The notes under the pieces were generated by a model. It was not told where the DNA came from, did no database searches, and saw only the letters and a program-made list of their open reading frames with translations. A stretch of 64,000 bases of DNA from Bacteroidales bacterium (GTDB lineage: Bacteria > Bacteroidota > Bacteroidia > Bacteroidales > UBA6680). The translations under genes and the position numbers were made by a program. Location of the stretch: contig JAOARD010000011.1 in assembly GCA_025210735.1 (NCBI GenBank), positions 114,988-178,987 on the forward strand, given 5' to 3'. Position 1 is the first letter of the stretch; the number at the start of each line of letters is the position of its first letter. Positions 18,345-26,157 of this stretch are shown here, piece after piece.

Positions 18345-19865
18345 TTAAACTAATGCTTTTCCAGTCATCTCATCAGGGATATTTACATCCATGATCTTCA
18401 GAATGGTTGGGGCTATATCTGCAAGTATACCGTCGTTAACCTCTTTAATTTTGTCACTTACAACAATAATAGGGACAGGGTTTGTTGAGTGAGCTGTATT
18501 AGGCGATCCATCATTGTTAACTGCAAAGTCAGCATTTCCGTGATCAGCAATTATTATTGTTGTATATCCGTTTGCAGTTGCCGTTTCAACAACCTCCTCA
18601 ACACAAGTATCAACTGCTTTTACAGCTTTTAAAATGGCCTCATAAATACCTGTATGACCAACCATGTCGCCATTAGCAAAGTTCAGACATACAAAATCTG
18701 TCTCACCTTTGTTAAGCTCATTTACAATTTCCTCTTTTACAAGATAAGCGCTCATCTCAGGTTGCAGATCGTATGTTGCAACCTTTGGCGAAGGTATAAG
18801 GATACGCTTCTCTCCGTCAAACTCCTCTTCGCGTCCACCGCTAAAGAAGAATGTTACGTGCGCATATTTCTCTGTTTCGGCAATACGAATCTGCTTTTTG
18901 TTATTTGCAGCCATTACCTCGCCAAGAGTATTCTTAAGATTATCTTTATCATATACTACATTAACACCTTTAAAGTTTTTGTCATAAGCTGTCATTGTAA
19001 CATAGTGAAGTGGCATTTTGTGCATTCCCTCTTCCGGCATATCCTGCTGCGACAGAACTGTTGTAATCTCTCTTAATCTGTCTGTACGGAAGTTAAAGCA
19101 TATAACAACATCGCCCTCTTTTATTGTTCCTTTAGGTTGTCCGTTTGCGTTGTTAAAAATAACAGGCTTAATAAACTCATCGGTAACATCATTAGCATAT
19201 GATTGCTCTACAGCTTCTGATGCTTTGTTTGCTACTTCTCCTTTTCCACTAACAAAAAGATCGTATGCAAGTTTCACTCTGTCCCATCGTTTGTCACGAT
19301 CCATTGCGTAGTAACGACCAATAAGCGATGCAATCTCTCCGTTAGATTTCTCCAGATGATTCTCAAGGTTTTTAATGTAACCAAGTCCGCTTTTAGGATC
19401 GGTATCTCTACCATCTGTAATTGCGTGTATGTATACATTATCTAAACCATGCTCTTTTGTTATATCGCATAGTTTATAAAGGTGAGAATCCTGTGAGTGT
19501 ACACCTCCGTCAGATATAAGACCAATAAAGTGTACCGATTTTTTATTTGCTTTTGCATATTCAAAAGCCTCTACAAGAACCTTGTTTTCAGATATTGAGT
19601 TATCCTCTATTGCTCTGTTTATTCTAACAAGATCCTGATAAACAACCCTTCCGGCACCAATATTAAGGTGACCAACTTCTGAATTACCCATCTGTCCTTC
19701 AGGTAATCCAACGTTCTCGCCAGATGTTAATATTGTTGCATTAGGATATTTTGTATATAGACTATCAATATAGTTTGTCTCTCCTGTAAAGATGGCGTCA
19801 GATTTATCTCTGCTTCCTATTCCCCAGCCATCAAGTATCATTAATAGAACTTTATTCTTCTCCAT
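18345..19865 (-). CDS. gpmI: 2,3-bisphosphoglycerate-independent phosphoglycerate mutase
   Basis: The 506-residue protein is a full-length iPGM of the alkaline phosphatase superfamily. LDGWG near residue 11 supplies the first metal ligand, and the phosphoserine nucleophile is Ser62 in [14 protein letters not shown]. The phosphotransferase insert has [19 protein letters not shown] and the [14 protein letters not shown] motif; the C-terminal metal site shows [12 protein letters not shown] and IADHGNADF. It interconverts 3- and 2-phosphoglycerate in glycolysis and gluconeogenesis. A TACTTTTG -7 box lies at 19940-19947 on the minus strand, 75 bp before the ATG, without a clear -33 element. Confidence 0.97.
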   Translation of the reverse strand: MEKNKVLLMILDGWGIGSRDKSDAIFTGETNYIDSLYTKYPNATILTSGENVGLPEGQMGNSEVGHLNIGAGRVVYQDLVRINRAIEDNSISENKVLVEAFEYAKANKKSVHFIGLISDGGVHSQDSHLYKLCDITKEHGLDNVYIHAITDGRDTDPKSGLGYIKNLENHLEKSNGEIASLIGRYYAMDRDKRWDRVKLAYDLFVSGKGEVANKASEAVEQSYANDVTDEFIKPVIFNNANGQPKGTIKEGDVVICFNFRTDRLREITTVLSQQDMPEEGMHKMPLHYVTMTAYDKNFKGVNVVYDKDNLKNTLGEVMAANNKKQIRIAETEKYAHVTFFFSGGREEEFDGEKRILIPSPKVATYDLQPEMSAYLVKEEIVNELNKGETDFVCLNFANGDMVGHTGIYEAILKAVKAVDTCVEEVVETATANGYTTIIIADHGNADFAVNNDGSPNTAHSTNPVPIIVVSDKIKEVNDGILADIAPTILKIMDVNIPDEMTGKALV

Positions 19866-20051
19866 AACTAATTATGTTGTTTTCTCTGTTTATATAAAAC
19901 GTATCATCACTTTATAAGTTCAGAACTTAACAAGTCTGGCAAAAGTACTCTATTTTGCACAAAATAACGACAGTAGAGGTCTATAATAATTAGGTTTTAA
20001 TCAAAAGATTGTTAGATTTGTCAGCACTTAAATCATTATGACTAAATTATT

Positions 20052-21497
20052 ATGGCTGGAATAGGAAAGGTTTTTAGGAAGTTCCCGGGTACATTCTGGA
20101 CTGCCAACGGAATGGAGCTGTTTGAGAGAGCGTCGTGGTATGGATTTTATATGCTTCTGGCAAACTATCTTACAAAATCAACTGATATTGGGGCGTTGGG
20201 ATTCACTCAGGTGGAGAAGAGTTTGATAATGGGTGTGGGTACAGCAATACTCTATCTGTTGCCTGTTATTACAGGAGCAATTGCCGACAGATATGGATAT
20301 AAGAAAGTGCTGGCAATAGCCTTTACTGTATATATTGCGGGGTTTGTTATGTTCCCGTTTTGTAAATCGTTTGGAGCTGTTTTTGCAACATACCTTGTGT
20401 TGGCAGTAGGAGGAGCGCTGTTTAAACCTATTATTACGGCAACAGTATCAAAAACAACCGATGATGAGACCTCGTCGGTAGGATTCGGAATATACTATAT
20501 GATGGTTAATGTAGGAGCTTTTATTGGCCCGCTTGTAGCACTCCATTTTAGTAAGATATCGTATGATATGGTATTCTATATAAGTGCTGGTGTAATGGCA
20601 CTTAACTACGGACTGTTATTTTTATTTAAAGAGCCGGGCAGAGAGAAGATAAATACATCGTTCGGATACTCAATGCAGAAGGTTGTTCGTGATATTGGAA
20701 CTGCACTTAGCGATATCAAGTTTGTTGTATTCCTTATTCTTGTTGCCGGATTCTGGTCTATGTACTATCAGTTGTTTTATACAATGCCGGTATTTATAGA
20801 GCAGTGGGTTGATACAAAATTGCTATATAATTTCTTATCAGAGAATATGTCGTGGTTGGCGGGTATTGTAGGATCGCCTGACGGAACAATAAAGTCGGAG
20901 TATTTTACCACATTAGATTCAATGTATATTATATTCTTCCAGATAATTATATCGGGTGCTGTTATGAAGTGGAAACCGCTTAATGCAATGATGACAGGTT
21001 TCCTTGTGTGTTCTATAGGATTAGGACTTACACTGTATACAAACAACCCATTCTTTATTGTTGGAGCAATATTAATATTTGGTATTGGAGAGATGGCAGG
21101 ATCGCCTAAGATAACAGAGTATGTAGGTAAGATTGCACCAAAGGATAAGGTAGCTCTGTATATGGGATGTGGATTCCTACCGGTTGCAGGAGGTAGTTTA
21201 CTTGCAGGTTATCTGTCTGGTGGTGTGTATGAGAGTATGTCAGATAAGATTGCTATTGTAGGAAAAGAGCTTGCTAAGAGAGGGCTTGAAATACCTAAAA
21301 TATCAGAAACTTTCTCACAAACTGATTACCTGAACAGAGCAGGAGAACTTATGAATATGAACCAGAGTGAGCTTACATCATATCTGTGGACTGCTTATAG
21401 CCCTCAGAATATATGGATTGTTCTGTTTGGTGTAGGAGTGGTATCGGTACTGGGACTGTTTTTGTATGACAGATTATGGATAAGCAGAAAGAGATAA
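20052..21497 (+). CDS. POT/PTR2-type proton-coupled peptide transporter
   Basis: The 481-residue MFS protein has about 12-14 hydrophobic segments. Near the N-terminus ELFERASWYGFYMLL resembles the proton-coupled oligopeptide transporter motif ExxERFxYYG. ADRYGYKK is the MFS loop 2-3 motif, and FGIYYMMVNVGAFIGP matches the POT signature FGxxYxxxNxG. It should import di- or tripeptides across the inner membrane with protons, in keeping with the many peptidases nearby. The substrate is inferred from the family. A loop in the middle (about 255-285, NFLSENMSWLAGIVGSPDG) is longer than usual. A terminator follows directly. Confidence 0.85.
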   Translation: MAGIGKVFRKFPGTFWTANGMELFERASWYGFYMLLANYLTKSTDIGALGFTQVEKSLIMGVGTAILYLLPVITGAIADRYGYKKVLAIAFTVYIAGFVMFPFCKSFGAVFATYLVLAVGGALFKPIITATVSKTTDDETSSVGFGIYYMMVNVGAFIGPLVALHFSKISYDMVFYISAGVMALNYGLLFLFKEPGREKINTSFGYSMQKVVRDIGTALSDIKFVVFLILVAGFWSMYYQLFYTMPVFIEQWVDTKLLYNFLSENMSWLAGIVGSPDGTIKSEYFTTLDSMYIIFFQIIISGAVMKWKPLNAMMTGFLVCSIGLGLTLYTNNPFFIVGAILIFGIGEMAGSPKITEYVGKIAPKDKVALYMGCGFLPVAGGSLLAGYLSGGVYESMSDKIAIVGKELAKRGLEIPKISETFSQTDYLNRAGELMNMNQSELTSYLWTAYSPQNIWIVLFGVGVVSVLGLFLYDRLWISRKR

Positions 21498-21519
21498 TTT
21501 TGAATATATAAATTTATAT

Positions 21520-21546
21520 AAGGCGGTCTTAGGATCGCCTTTTTTG
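21520..21546 (+). terminator. Intrinsic terminator after the peptide transporter
   Basis: A 9-bp stem AAGGCGGTC (21520-21528) / GATCGCCTT (21533-21541) with one G-T pair and a 4-base loop, followed by TTTTT. Confidence 0.88.
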
Positions 21547-21617
21547 TTACGTTTTTCGGGTATTTTATTTGTGGTTTATAATTGTTATATTGTTTATGAA
21601 TAAACATTTATACTATT

Positions 21618-21989
21618 ATGAAGAAACGTAGAAAAATCATTTACTGGACATCTACACTTGCAATTACTGCACTTATGCTGATGTCTGTTTCAATGTATCT
21701 TTTTAATCACGAAGAGATACGTGCTGCTTTTACAAATCTTGGTTATCCTACCTATCTTATCTATCCTTTAGCAGTGGCTAAAATACTTGGATTAATAGCT
21801 ATTTTAACTGATAAATCGAAGATGCTTAAGGAGTGGGCATATGCAGGGTTCTTTTTTGATTTTATACTTGCCTTTTTTGCCCATATTATGGTTGCGGATG
21901 GTCAGTATCCGGGAGCTTTGGTTGCTACAATACTATTGATTATATCATATGTGTACGATAAACGTGCTTTTTCAGAAGATACAAAGTAG
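21618..21989 (+). CDS. DoxX-like small membrane protein
   Basis: The 123-residue protein has four predicted membrane segments (about 8-27, 45-63, 74-92, 98-114). The loop pattern FTNLGYPTYLIYPLAVAKILGLIAIL and the segment EWAYAGFFFDFILAFFAHI resemble DoxX-like family proteins. Members are small inner-membrane proteins loosely tied to quinone or redox chemistry; no specific reaction can be assigned. It stands alone between two terminators. Confidence 0.72.
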   Translation: MKKRRKIIYWTSTLAITALMLMSVSMYLFNHEEIRAAFTNLGYPTYLIYPLAVAKILGLIAILTDKSKMLKEWAYAGFFFDFILAFFAHIMVADGQYPGALVATILLIISYVYDKRAFSEDTK

Positions 21990-22004
21990 ATATTGTATAT
22001 AACA

Positions 22005-22031
22005 AAAAAACCGGAACAAGTCCGGTTTTTT
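22005..22031. terminator. Bidirectional terminator between the DoxX-like gene and tRNA-Phe
   Basis: AAAAAACCGGA (22005-22015) and TCCGGTTTTTT (22021-22031) form a perfect 11-bp stem with A and T runs usable on both strands, serving the convergent DoxX-like gene and the tRNA-Phe transcript. Confidence 0.88.
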
Positions 22032-22034
22032 CTG

Positions 22035-22107
22035 TGGTGCCACCTGGAATCGAACCAGGGACACAAGGATTTTCAGTCCTTTGCTCTACCAACTGAGCTA
22101 TGGCACC
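22035..22107 (-). tRNA. tRNA-Phe(GAA), downstream copy
   Basis: A 73-nt cloverleaf on the minus strand: acceptor GGTGCCA/TGGCACC, discriminator A, anticodon stem AAGGA/TCCTT around CTGAAAA, anticodon GAA. Identical in sequence to the copy at 22130-22202, 22 bp away. Confidence 0.97.
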
Positions 22108-22129
22108 GCTTATGAAAATGTTTTTTTGG

Positions 22130-22202
22130 TGGTGCCACCTGGAATCGAACCAGGGACACAAGGATTTTCAGTCCTTTGCTCTACCAACTGAGCTATGGCA
22201 CC
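22130..22202 (-). tRNA. tRNA-Phe(GAA), promoter-proximal copy
   Basis: Identical to the copy at 22035-22107 over all 73 bases. Both are probably transcribed from the promoter at 22222-22252 and stop at 22005-22031. Confidence 0.97.
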
Positions 22203-22221
22203 ATTGTTTTCAAAAGCGATG

Positions 22222-22252
22222 CAAAGATGTTGCTTTTATTTTATTTTCCAAA
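22222..22252 (-). promoter_or_regulatory. Promoter of the tRNA-Phe pair
   Basis: On the minus strand: TTTG (22252-22249), exactly 19 bases, then CATCTTTG (22229-22222), one mismatch from TAnnTTTG. The first tRNA-Phe starts 19 bases later. Confidence 0.8.
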
Positions 22253-22414
22253 ATAATATTGAGAAAAAATTGTCTTTTTTTTTGTTGCCTTTCCCTTGTG
22301 GTACCGCGTTTCAGTGCTTAATCAGGCTGTAATCAGAACAATGTACAGATTTGTAGAATGAGTCTAAATAATATTTGTGCAAATGCTTGTTGTTAGTTAA
22401 AATGGATATTGACG

Positions 22415-22444
22415 TTAGTGCACCGTATATTTTTTATACCTTTG
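22415..22444 (+). promoter_or_regulatory. Promoter of the M16 peptidase gene
   Basis: The -7 box TACCTTTG (22437-22444) is a perfect match to TAnnTTTG; the -33 position is degenerate (TTAG, 18 bases upstream). It ends 21 bp before the ATG at 22466 and overlaps the in-frame upstream start, which argues for the shorter protein. Confidence 0.6.
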
Positions 22445-22465
22445 CGCCTTAACAAAAACCCGTAC

Positions 22466-23686
22466 ATGGAATTGTATATTGGAGAGCTATCAAACGGAAT
22501 TAAATTTATACATAAACAGGTAAACTCACCTGTTGCTCATTGTGGCGTTATAATAAATGCCGGATCGCGTGATGAACGCGAGAATGAACATGGTCTTGCG
22601 CACCTTATAGAGCACATGGTTTTTAAAGGAACCAAACATCGTAAAGCGTATCATATATTTAGCAGATTGGAGGATGTTGGGGGTGAGATGAATGCCTATA
22701 CAACAAAAGAGGAGACATGTGTTCATGCAACCTTTCTGACCGAGTATTACAGCCGGGCGGTTGAACTATTATCAGATGTACTGTTTAATTCTGTATTTGA
22801 TAGTAAAGAGTTGGTTAAAGAGATGGATGTTGTACTTGATGAGATTAACTCATACAAGGATTCTCCATCGGAACAGATAATGGATGATTTTGATGAGTTG
22901 ATATTTCATGATCATCCTATGGGACGCAATATTCTGGGAGATGAGAGTACTCTTAAAGGATTATCGCGCGATCAGATATTGGAATTTATTAAGCGTAACT
23001 ATGTACCACAGAATATAGTAATTAGTTCTGTAGGTAATATAAGTGGCGAGCGTTTTAAAAGTATTGTATCAAAATATTTTGATATGGATATAGTAGATAG
23101 TTCGCCTGTTAAGAGAATTGAGCCGGGTGTGTATATACCTTCTAAAAAGGTGATTAGCCGTAATACATATCAGGCGCACTGTATGATTGGTGCCAGAGCA
23201 TATCATATTAAACATAAAGACAAAATGGTTATGTATATGCTGAACAACCTGCTTGGAGGACCCGCTCTGAACTCAAGACTTAATATGAGTGTAAGAGAGA
23301 AGAATGGTCTTGCATATAGTGTAGAGTCTGCGTTTCAGCCATTCTCAGATACGGGGATATTTACAATATATCTGGGTACCGATAAGGAGATGGTTAACCG
23401 TGCACTTAGGGTTGTTAAACGTGAACTGGACAGATTCAGGAATACAAAACTCGGGGTGTTGCAGCTCTCAAAAGCAAAAAAGCAGCTTATTGGTTACCTT
23501 ACAATGTCGGCAGAGAATCATGAGAGCCTTATGTTGAGTATTGGCAAGAGTTTGCTGTTTTACGGTAAGGTTGATCCTTTAACAAAGGTGTATGAGAAGA
23601 TTGAGGCAATAACATCGGAGCAGATTATTGATGTTGCTAATGATGTTTTTGAGTGGGATAAGATGAGTAAACTAGTATTTGAATAG
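22466..23686 (+). CDS. M16 family zinc peptidase
   Basis: The 406-residue protein has the inverted zinc motif HLIEH (His46, Glu49, His50) in GLAHLIEHMVFKGT, and the downstream glutamate in VVLDEINSYKDSPS expected as the third zinc ligand. The second half contains the LLGGPALNSRLNMSVREKNGLAYSVES motif typical of M16B (mitochondrial processing peptidase-like, PqqL/YmxG-like) enzymes. There is no signal peptide, so it is probably cytoplasmic. The ATG at 22466 is chosen because the -7 box lies just before it and MELYIGEL is the usual start. The O-methyltransferase gene follows after 12 bp and is likely cotranscribed. Confidence 0.92.
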   Translation: MELYIGELSNGIKFIHKQVNSPVAHCGVIINAGSRDERENEHGLAHLIEHMVFKGTKHRKAYHIFSRLEDVGGEMNAYTTKEETCVHATFLTEYYSRAVELLSDVLFNSVFDSKELVKEMDVVLDEINSYKDSPSEQIMDDFDELIFHDHPMGRNILGDESTLKGLSRDQILEFIKRNYVPQNIVISSVGNISGERFKSIVSKYFDMDIVDSSPVKRIEPGVYIPSKKVISRNTYQAHCMIGARAYHIKHKDKMVMYMLNNLLGGPALNSRLNMSVREKNGLAYSVESAFQPFSDTGIFTIYLGTDKEMVNRALRVVKRELDRFRNTKLGVLQLSKAKKQLIGYLTMSAENHESLMLSIGKSLLFYGKVDPLTKVYEKIEAITSEQIIDVANDVFEWDKMSKLVFE

Positions 23687-23698
23687 AGGATAAGGATT

Positions 23699-24337
23699 AT
23701 GTATCAGGAGACGGATATTGATAACTATATATCAGATAATTCATCGGCAGAGGATGAGTTGTTAAAGGAGTTGTACAGAGAGACGCATGTAAAGGTTTTG
23801 CAACCACGAATGGTCTCGGGACATGTTCAGGGAATTATTCTTAAGATGATAAGCGGAATGATTAAACCGCAAAATATCCTTGAGATAGGAACATTTACCG
23901 GATACTCTGCAATATGTCTGGCTGATGGGTTGACAGAGAGTGGCGAACTACATACTGTTGAGATAAACGATGAGCTTGAAGATTTTGCCAGAGGTTACTT
24001 TGACAGGAGCATACATAAGAACAGAATAAAGCAGCATATTGGTAGTGCTATAGATATTGTACCAAATCTTGATATGCAGTTTGATCTTGTTTTTATAGAT
24101 GGCGATAAAAGAGAGTATCCGGAGTATTACGATATTGTATTTGATAAGGTGAAACCGGGTGGATTTATACTTGCCGATAATGTTCTTTGGAACGGAAAGG
24201 TTGTTGAGCCAATTGATAAAAAGGATCTCTATACCAAAGGGGTTGTTGATTTTAACCGTATTGTTACAGAAGATCCTCGTGTTGAAAATGTGATAATGCC
24301 TTGGCGTGATGGTATTATGCTTGTAAAGAAATTATAG
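23699..24337 (+). CDS. Class I SAM-dependent O-methyltransferase (catechol-OMT-like)
   Basis: The 212-residue protein has the Rossmann motif I ILEIGTFTGYSAICLADGL (split at about residues 60-78), an acidic motif II (HTVEINDELEDFARGYF), and FDLVFIDGDKREYPEYYD plus GGFILADNVLWNGKV, the metal-binding Asp/Asp-Asn pattern of caffeoyl-CoA/catechol O-methyltransferase relatives (PF01596). The substrate of the bacterial members is generally unknown. It follows the M16 gene by 12 bp and overlaps the 3' end of the convergent methyltransferase gene by 6 bp. Confidence 0.92.
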   Translation: MYQETDIDNYISDNSSAEDELLKELYRETHVKVLQPRMVSGHVQGIILKMISGMIKPQNILEIGTFTGYSAICLADGLTESGELHTVEINDELEDFARGYFDRSIHKNRIKQHIGSAIDIVPNLDMQFDLVFIDGDKREYPEYYDIVFDKVKPGGFILADNVLWNGKVVEPIDKKDLYTKGVVDFNRIVTEDPRVENVIMPWRDGIMLVKKL

Positions 24338-25153
24338 TGCTGTTTTTATCCATACAGCACTTTCCATCTCAAGAGTACCGTTGTTTAATTGATTAAACAG
24401 ATTTGTAAGTTTGTTTATAGTATCATCACCCATAAATAGTTTTTGTCCTTCTATATTAAAGCTGCCATCGGCTATCTTTGTTAATAACTTTTGTAGTGCT
24501 TTGGAACTATCCTGAGTCTGATTGGTGAATGTTTCAGGTATAAAACCATATGATGCCAATATATTGTGAATAGCGGTTCTGTGAGCCATAAAACTCTGTT
24601 CTCTATTATCAGCCCATGGCAAAGGGTACGATATATTATTATCATTAATTGCTTTAAAAATATCATAATAAACAAATCTTCCTCCACTGCGTATTGTGCG
24701 TGATATCTCGCTATAAAACCTCTCTTTATCCTCAATATTCATCTGTACATGTTGGGTTATAATCAGATTAAAACTACTGTTAATAAAAGGTAGTTTATTG
24801 GCATCGGCAGTTAAAAAGGATGTGAGTTTATCTGTTTTTGTTAGCTTGGATAGTTTCTTTGCAGTTCTTATATACTCTTCTGTTATATCAATACCTGTAA
24901 CATCGCAGTTATATTTCTCAGCAATCATTCGACATGTACCTCCCGGACCACAACCAATATCTAATACCTGTGAGGTATCATTTAACTCTATATTGTTAAA
25001 TATACCCTTTGTAACCTCTCTGCCTCTTACATGAAATTCATCAAATGCAGATGTGTGTTTTGTTGTAATGCTCTTTTTGTCTACTCCTGAACTAATAATT
25101 TGTTCAAGAATATTCTCATACAGGGTTGTTGTTTGATATTGTGTATGTTTCAT
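24332..25153 (-). CDS. Class I SAM-dependent methyltransferase (UbiE/Methyltransf_11 type)
   Basis: The protein has 273 residues from the ATG at 25153. Motif I is VLDIGCGPGGTCRMIAEKY, followed by VTGIDITEEYI, and FNLIITQHVQMNIEDKERF with GGRFVYYDIFK, the order of Methyltransf_11 enzymes. The substrate is unknown. An in-frame ATG at 25174 would add MKNKYKQ, but those codons lie inside the 25154-25241 repeat; in the related array at 2870-3143 the gene start falls exactly at the repeat boundary. The equivalent position here is the ATG at 25153. It converges on the O-methyltransferase gene with a 6-bp overlap. Confidence 0.87.
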   Translation of the reverse strand: MKHTQYQTTTLYENILEQIISSGVDKKSITTKHTSAFDEFHVRGREVTKGIFNNIELNDTSQVLDIGCGPGGTCRMIAEKYNCDVTGIDITEEYIRTAKKLSKLTKTDKLTSFLTADANKLPFINSSFNLIITQHVQMNIEDKERFYSEISRTIRSGGRFVYYDIFKAINDNNISYPLPWADNREQSFMAHRTAIHNILASYGFIPETFTNQTQDSSKALQKLLTKIADGSFNIEGQKLFMGDDTINKLTNLFNQLNNGTLEMESAVWIKTAL

Positions 25154-25241
25154 CTGTTTATATTTGTTTTTCATTTGTCATATGAAACTCGCATTAAGAT
25201 TGTTCTTGTGTGCTGGAAAACCTCTCTTATGCTCGTTTCAT
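25154..25241 (-). repeat. Fourth copy of the start-codon-abutting structured repeat
   Basis: Read on the minus strand it begins ATGAAACGAGCAT, has the matching arm ATGCGAGTTTCAT and an A-rich tail (AAAAACAAATATAAACAG), and ends directly before the ATG at 25153. The outer stem is fully paired here (ATGAAAC/GTTTCAT), whereas the copies at 2870-3143 have one mismatch, and an extra AAGA/TCTT pair extends the stem. This is consistent with a selected structure. Confidence 0.8.
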
Positions 25242-25299
25242 CTTTTTTGTTTTAAACAGCTATTAAATATACTACTATTGAATGTATATTAAGAATGAT

Positions 25300-25491
25300 A
25301 TAAACGAAAAATGCCGGTGGGACACCGGCACTTCTTTTCATAACTATAAAAATCTGAAAACTCTGAAAGAGTAGTTGGCAAGTGTTTGCTTTTTCCTGCC
25401 CTACATAGACGTTGGGGGACTCTATGTTTTAATCATGATGGGGAATGATACTTGTATTTTATAATATTTTAATTGTTCTATCTCCAAATCT
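25300..25491 (-). ncRNA. Candidate structured small RNA (~190 nt), identity open (6S-like by length and shape)
   Basis: On the minus strand a promoter-like pair TTGG-N19-TTTCTTTG (25528-25498) is followed after about 190 bases by a strong terminator. In between, ACATAGA/TCTATGT forms a 7-bp hairpin with a C-rich loop (25403-25427). CAAGT and ACTTG flank it, and an AT-rich stem (ATATTATAAAAT region with ATTTTTATAGTTAT region) can close the whole molecule. No start codon-led frame of useful length exists. A long closed stem with internal loops and a ~190-nt length resembles 6S RNA, but I cannot confirm the family. Confidence 0.45.
25305..25330 (-). terminator. Strong intrinsic terminator of the candidate small RNA
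   Basis: A perfect 8-bp GC-rich stem TGCCGGTG (25312-25319) / CACCGGCA (25323-25330) with a 3-base loop; on the minus strand it is followed by TTTTTCG. No minus-strand protein gene ends nearby, which is why an RNA gene is suspected. Confidence 0.85.
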
Positions 25492-25528
25492 GCATGACAA
25501 AGAAAGGGCAATATGAAGTTACTTCCAA

Positions 25529-25748
25529 TTGTCAATGTTGTCAATTTTTTTAGCCTAGCTTTTTGGGGTAATTTTTTTTTGGCTAAAAGTTATCAACAGG
25601 CAGTTAATTAATTTGTGATCATTATGTTAATGGTAAAATTTGGTGCAGTTATCAACAATAGTGCGGAGACACCAAAATTATGTTTTAACAGGTTTTTTGT
25701 CACAAAACAGTGTTTTTGTCACGATTTGTCACAGTTTGTCACGGGTTG
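25529..25748. other. Cluster of DnaA-box-like and iterated short motifs
   Basis: The stretch holds TTGTCAAT twice (25529-25536, 25538-25545), an 8-bp inverted repeat TTTTAGCC/GGCTAAAA (25548-25555, 25581-25588), TTATCAACA twice (25590-25598, 25649-25657; one base from the DnaA box TTATCCACA), and TTTGTCAC four times, the last three spaced 10 bp apart (GTCAC at 25698, 25718, 25728, 25738). No protein gene is visible. It could be an origin-like or protein-binding region; the function is not shown. Confidence 0.45.
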
Positions 25749-25878
25749 TTTTGGGGTAAAATGTCATTTTTTATGAAAAGTCGAATTTTTGTCTGAAAAA
25801 AGTGAGAAATCAGAGTCTGTTATTAGTGACTTCAGCAGCAGTTTTAGTGGATGAGTTTATACACTGTTTTCTGTTATT

Positions 25879-26091
25879 TTACTCTTTTTGCTTAAGTGTG
25901 TCCCGGAATATTTTTAATAGTATTTCTGAAGGTACAGGTTTGTTGTTAAAAACCTGTAGCATTCCTTTATGTGTTACTTTGTATTCTATTAGTTGATACC
26001 TGTAGTTATTAACAGCTCTTGCTCCAATGTTGATATGATCATTAAATGGAATTATGTGTAGATGTTGCGGGAATTGAATTCGGAACGGCAT
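25879..26091 (-). pseudogene. Gene fragment fused to repeat sequence
   Basis: A 70-codon frame on the minus strand. Its first 16 or so codons lie within the 26042-26157 repeat and have a counterpart in the second repeat (MPFRI.FPQHL.IIPF), so they are repeat-derived. The rest (HINIGARAVNNYRYQLIEYK and onward to KIFRDTLKQKE) has the composition of a real protein tail. I do not recognise a family. The best reading is the 3' remnant of an accessory gene whose 5' part was replaced by the repeat; a genuine small gene is possible. Confidence 0.35.
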
Positions 26092-26157
26092 ACTCCTGGA
26101 GCAGAACTGTTAGAGGCGAAATGTGGGTTTTACAGCTCACGTCCGTATGCTCGATTA
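26042..26157 (+). repeat. Intergenic structured repeat, contiguous copy (possible group II intron 3' remnant)
   Basis: About 116 bp matching, in two blocks, the element at 27381-27446 plus 27745-27801. The join at AGAAC (26103-26107) corresponds to the two AGAAC copies that border the extra 300 bp in the other element, so this copy looks like a deletion between them. The 3' half contains a hairpin (ATGTGGGTT / AGCTCACGT with G-T pairs) followed by GCTCGATT. The TIR gene's last codons are encoded inside it. Confidence 0.7.

Noticed and set aside
21940..22321. Reading frames across the two tRNA-Phe genes (ESNQG and AQLVEQ-like stretches)
   Set aside because: These are translations of tRNA-Phe or its complement, with no independent coding evidence.
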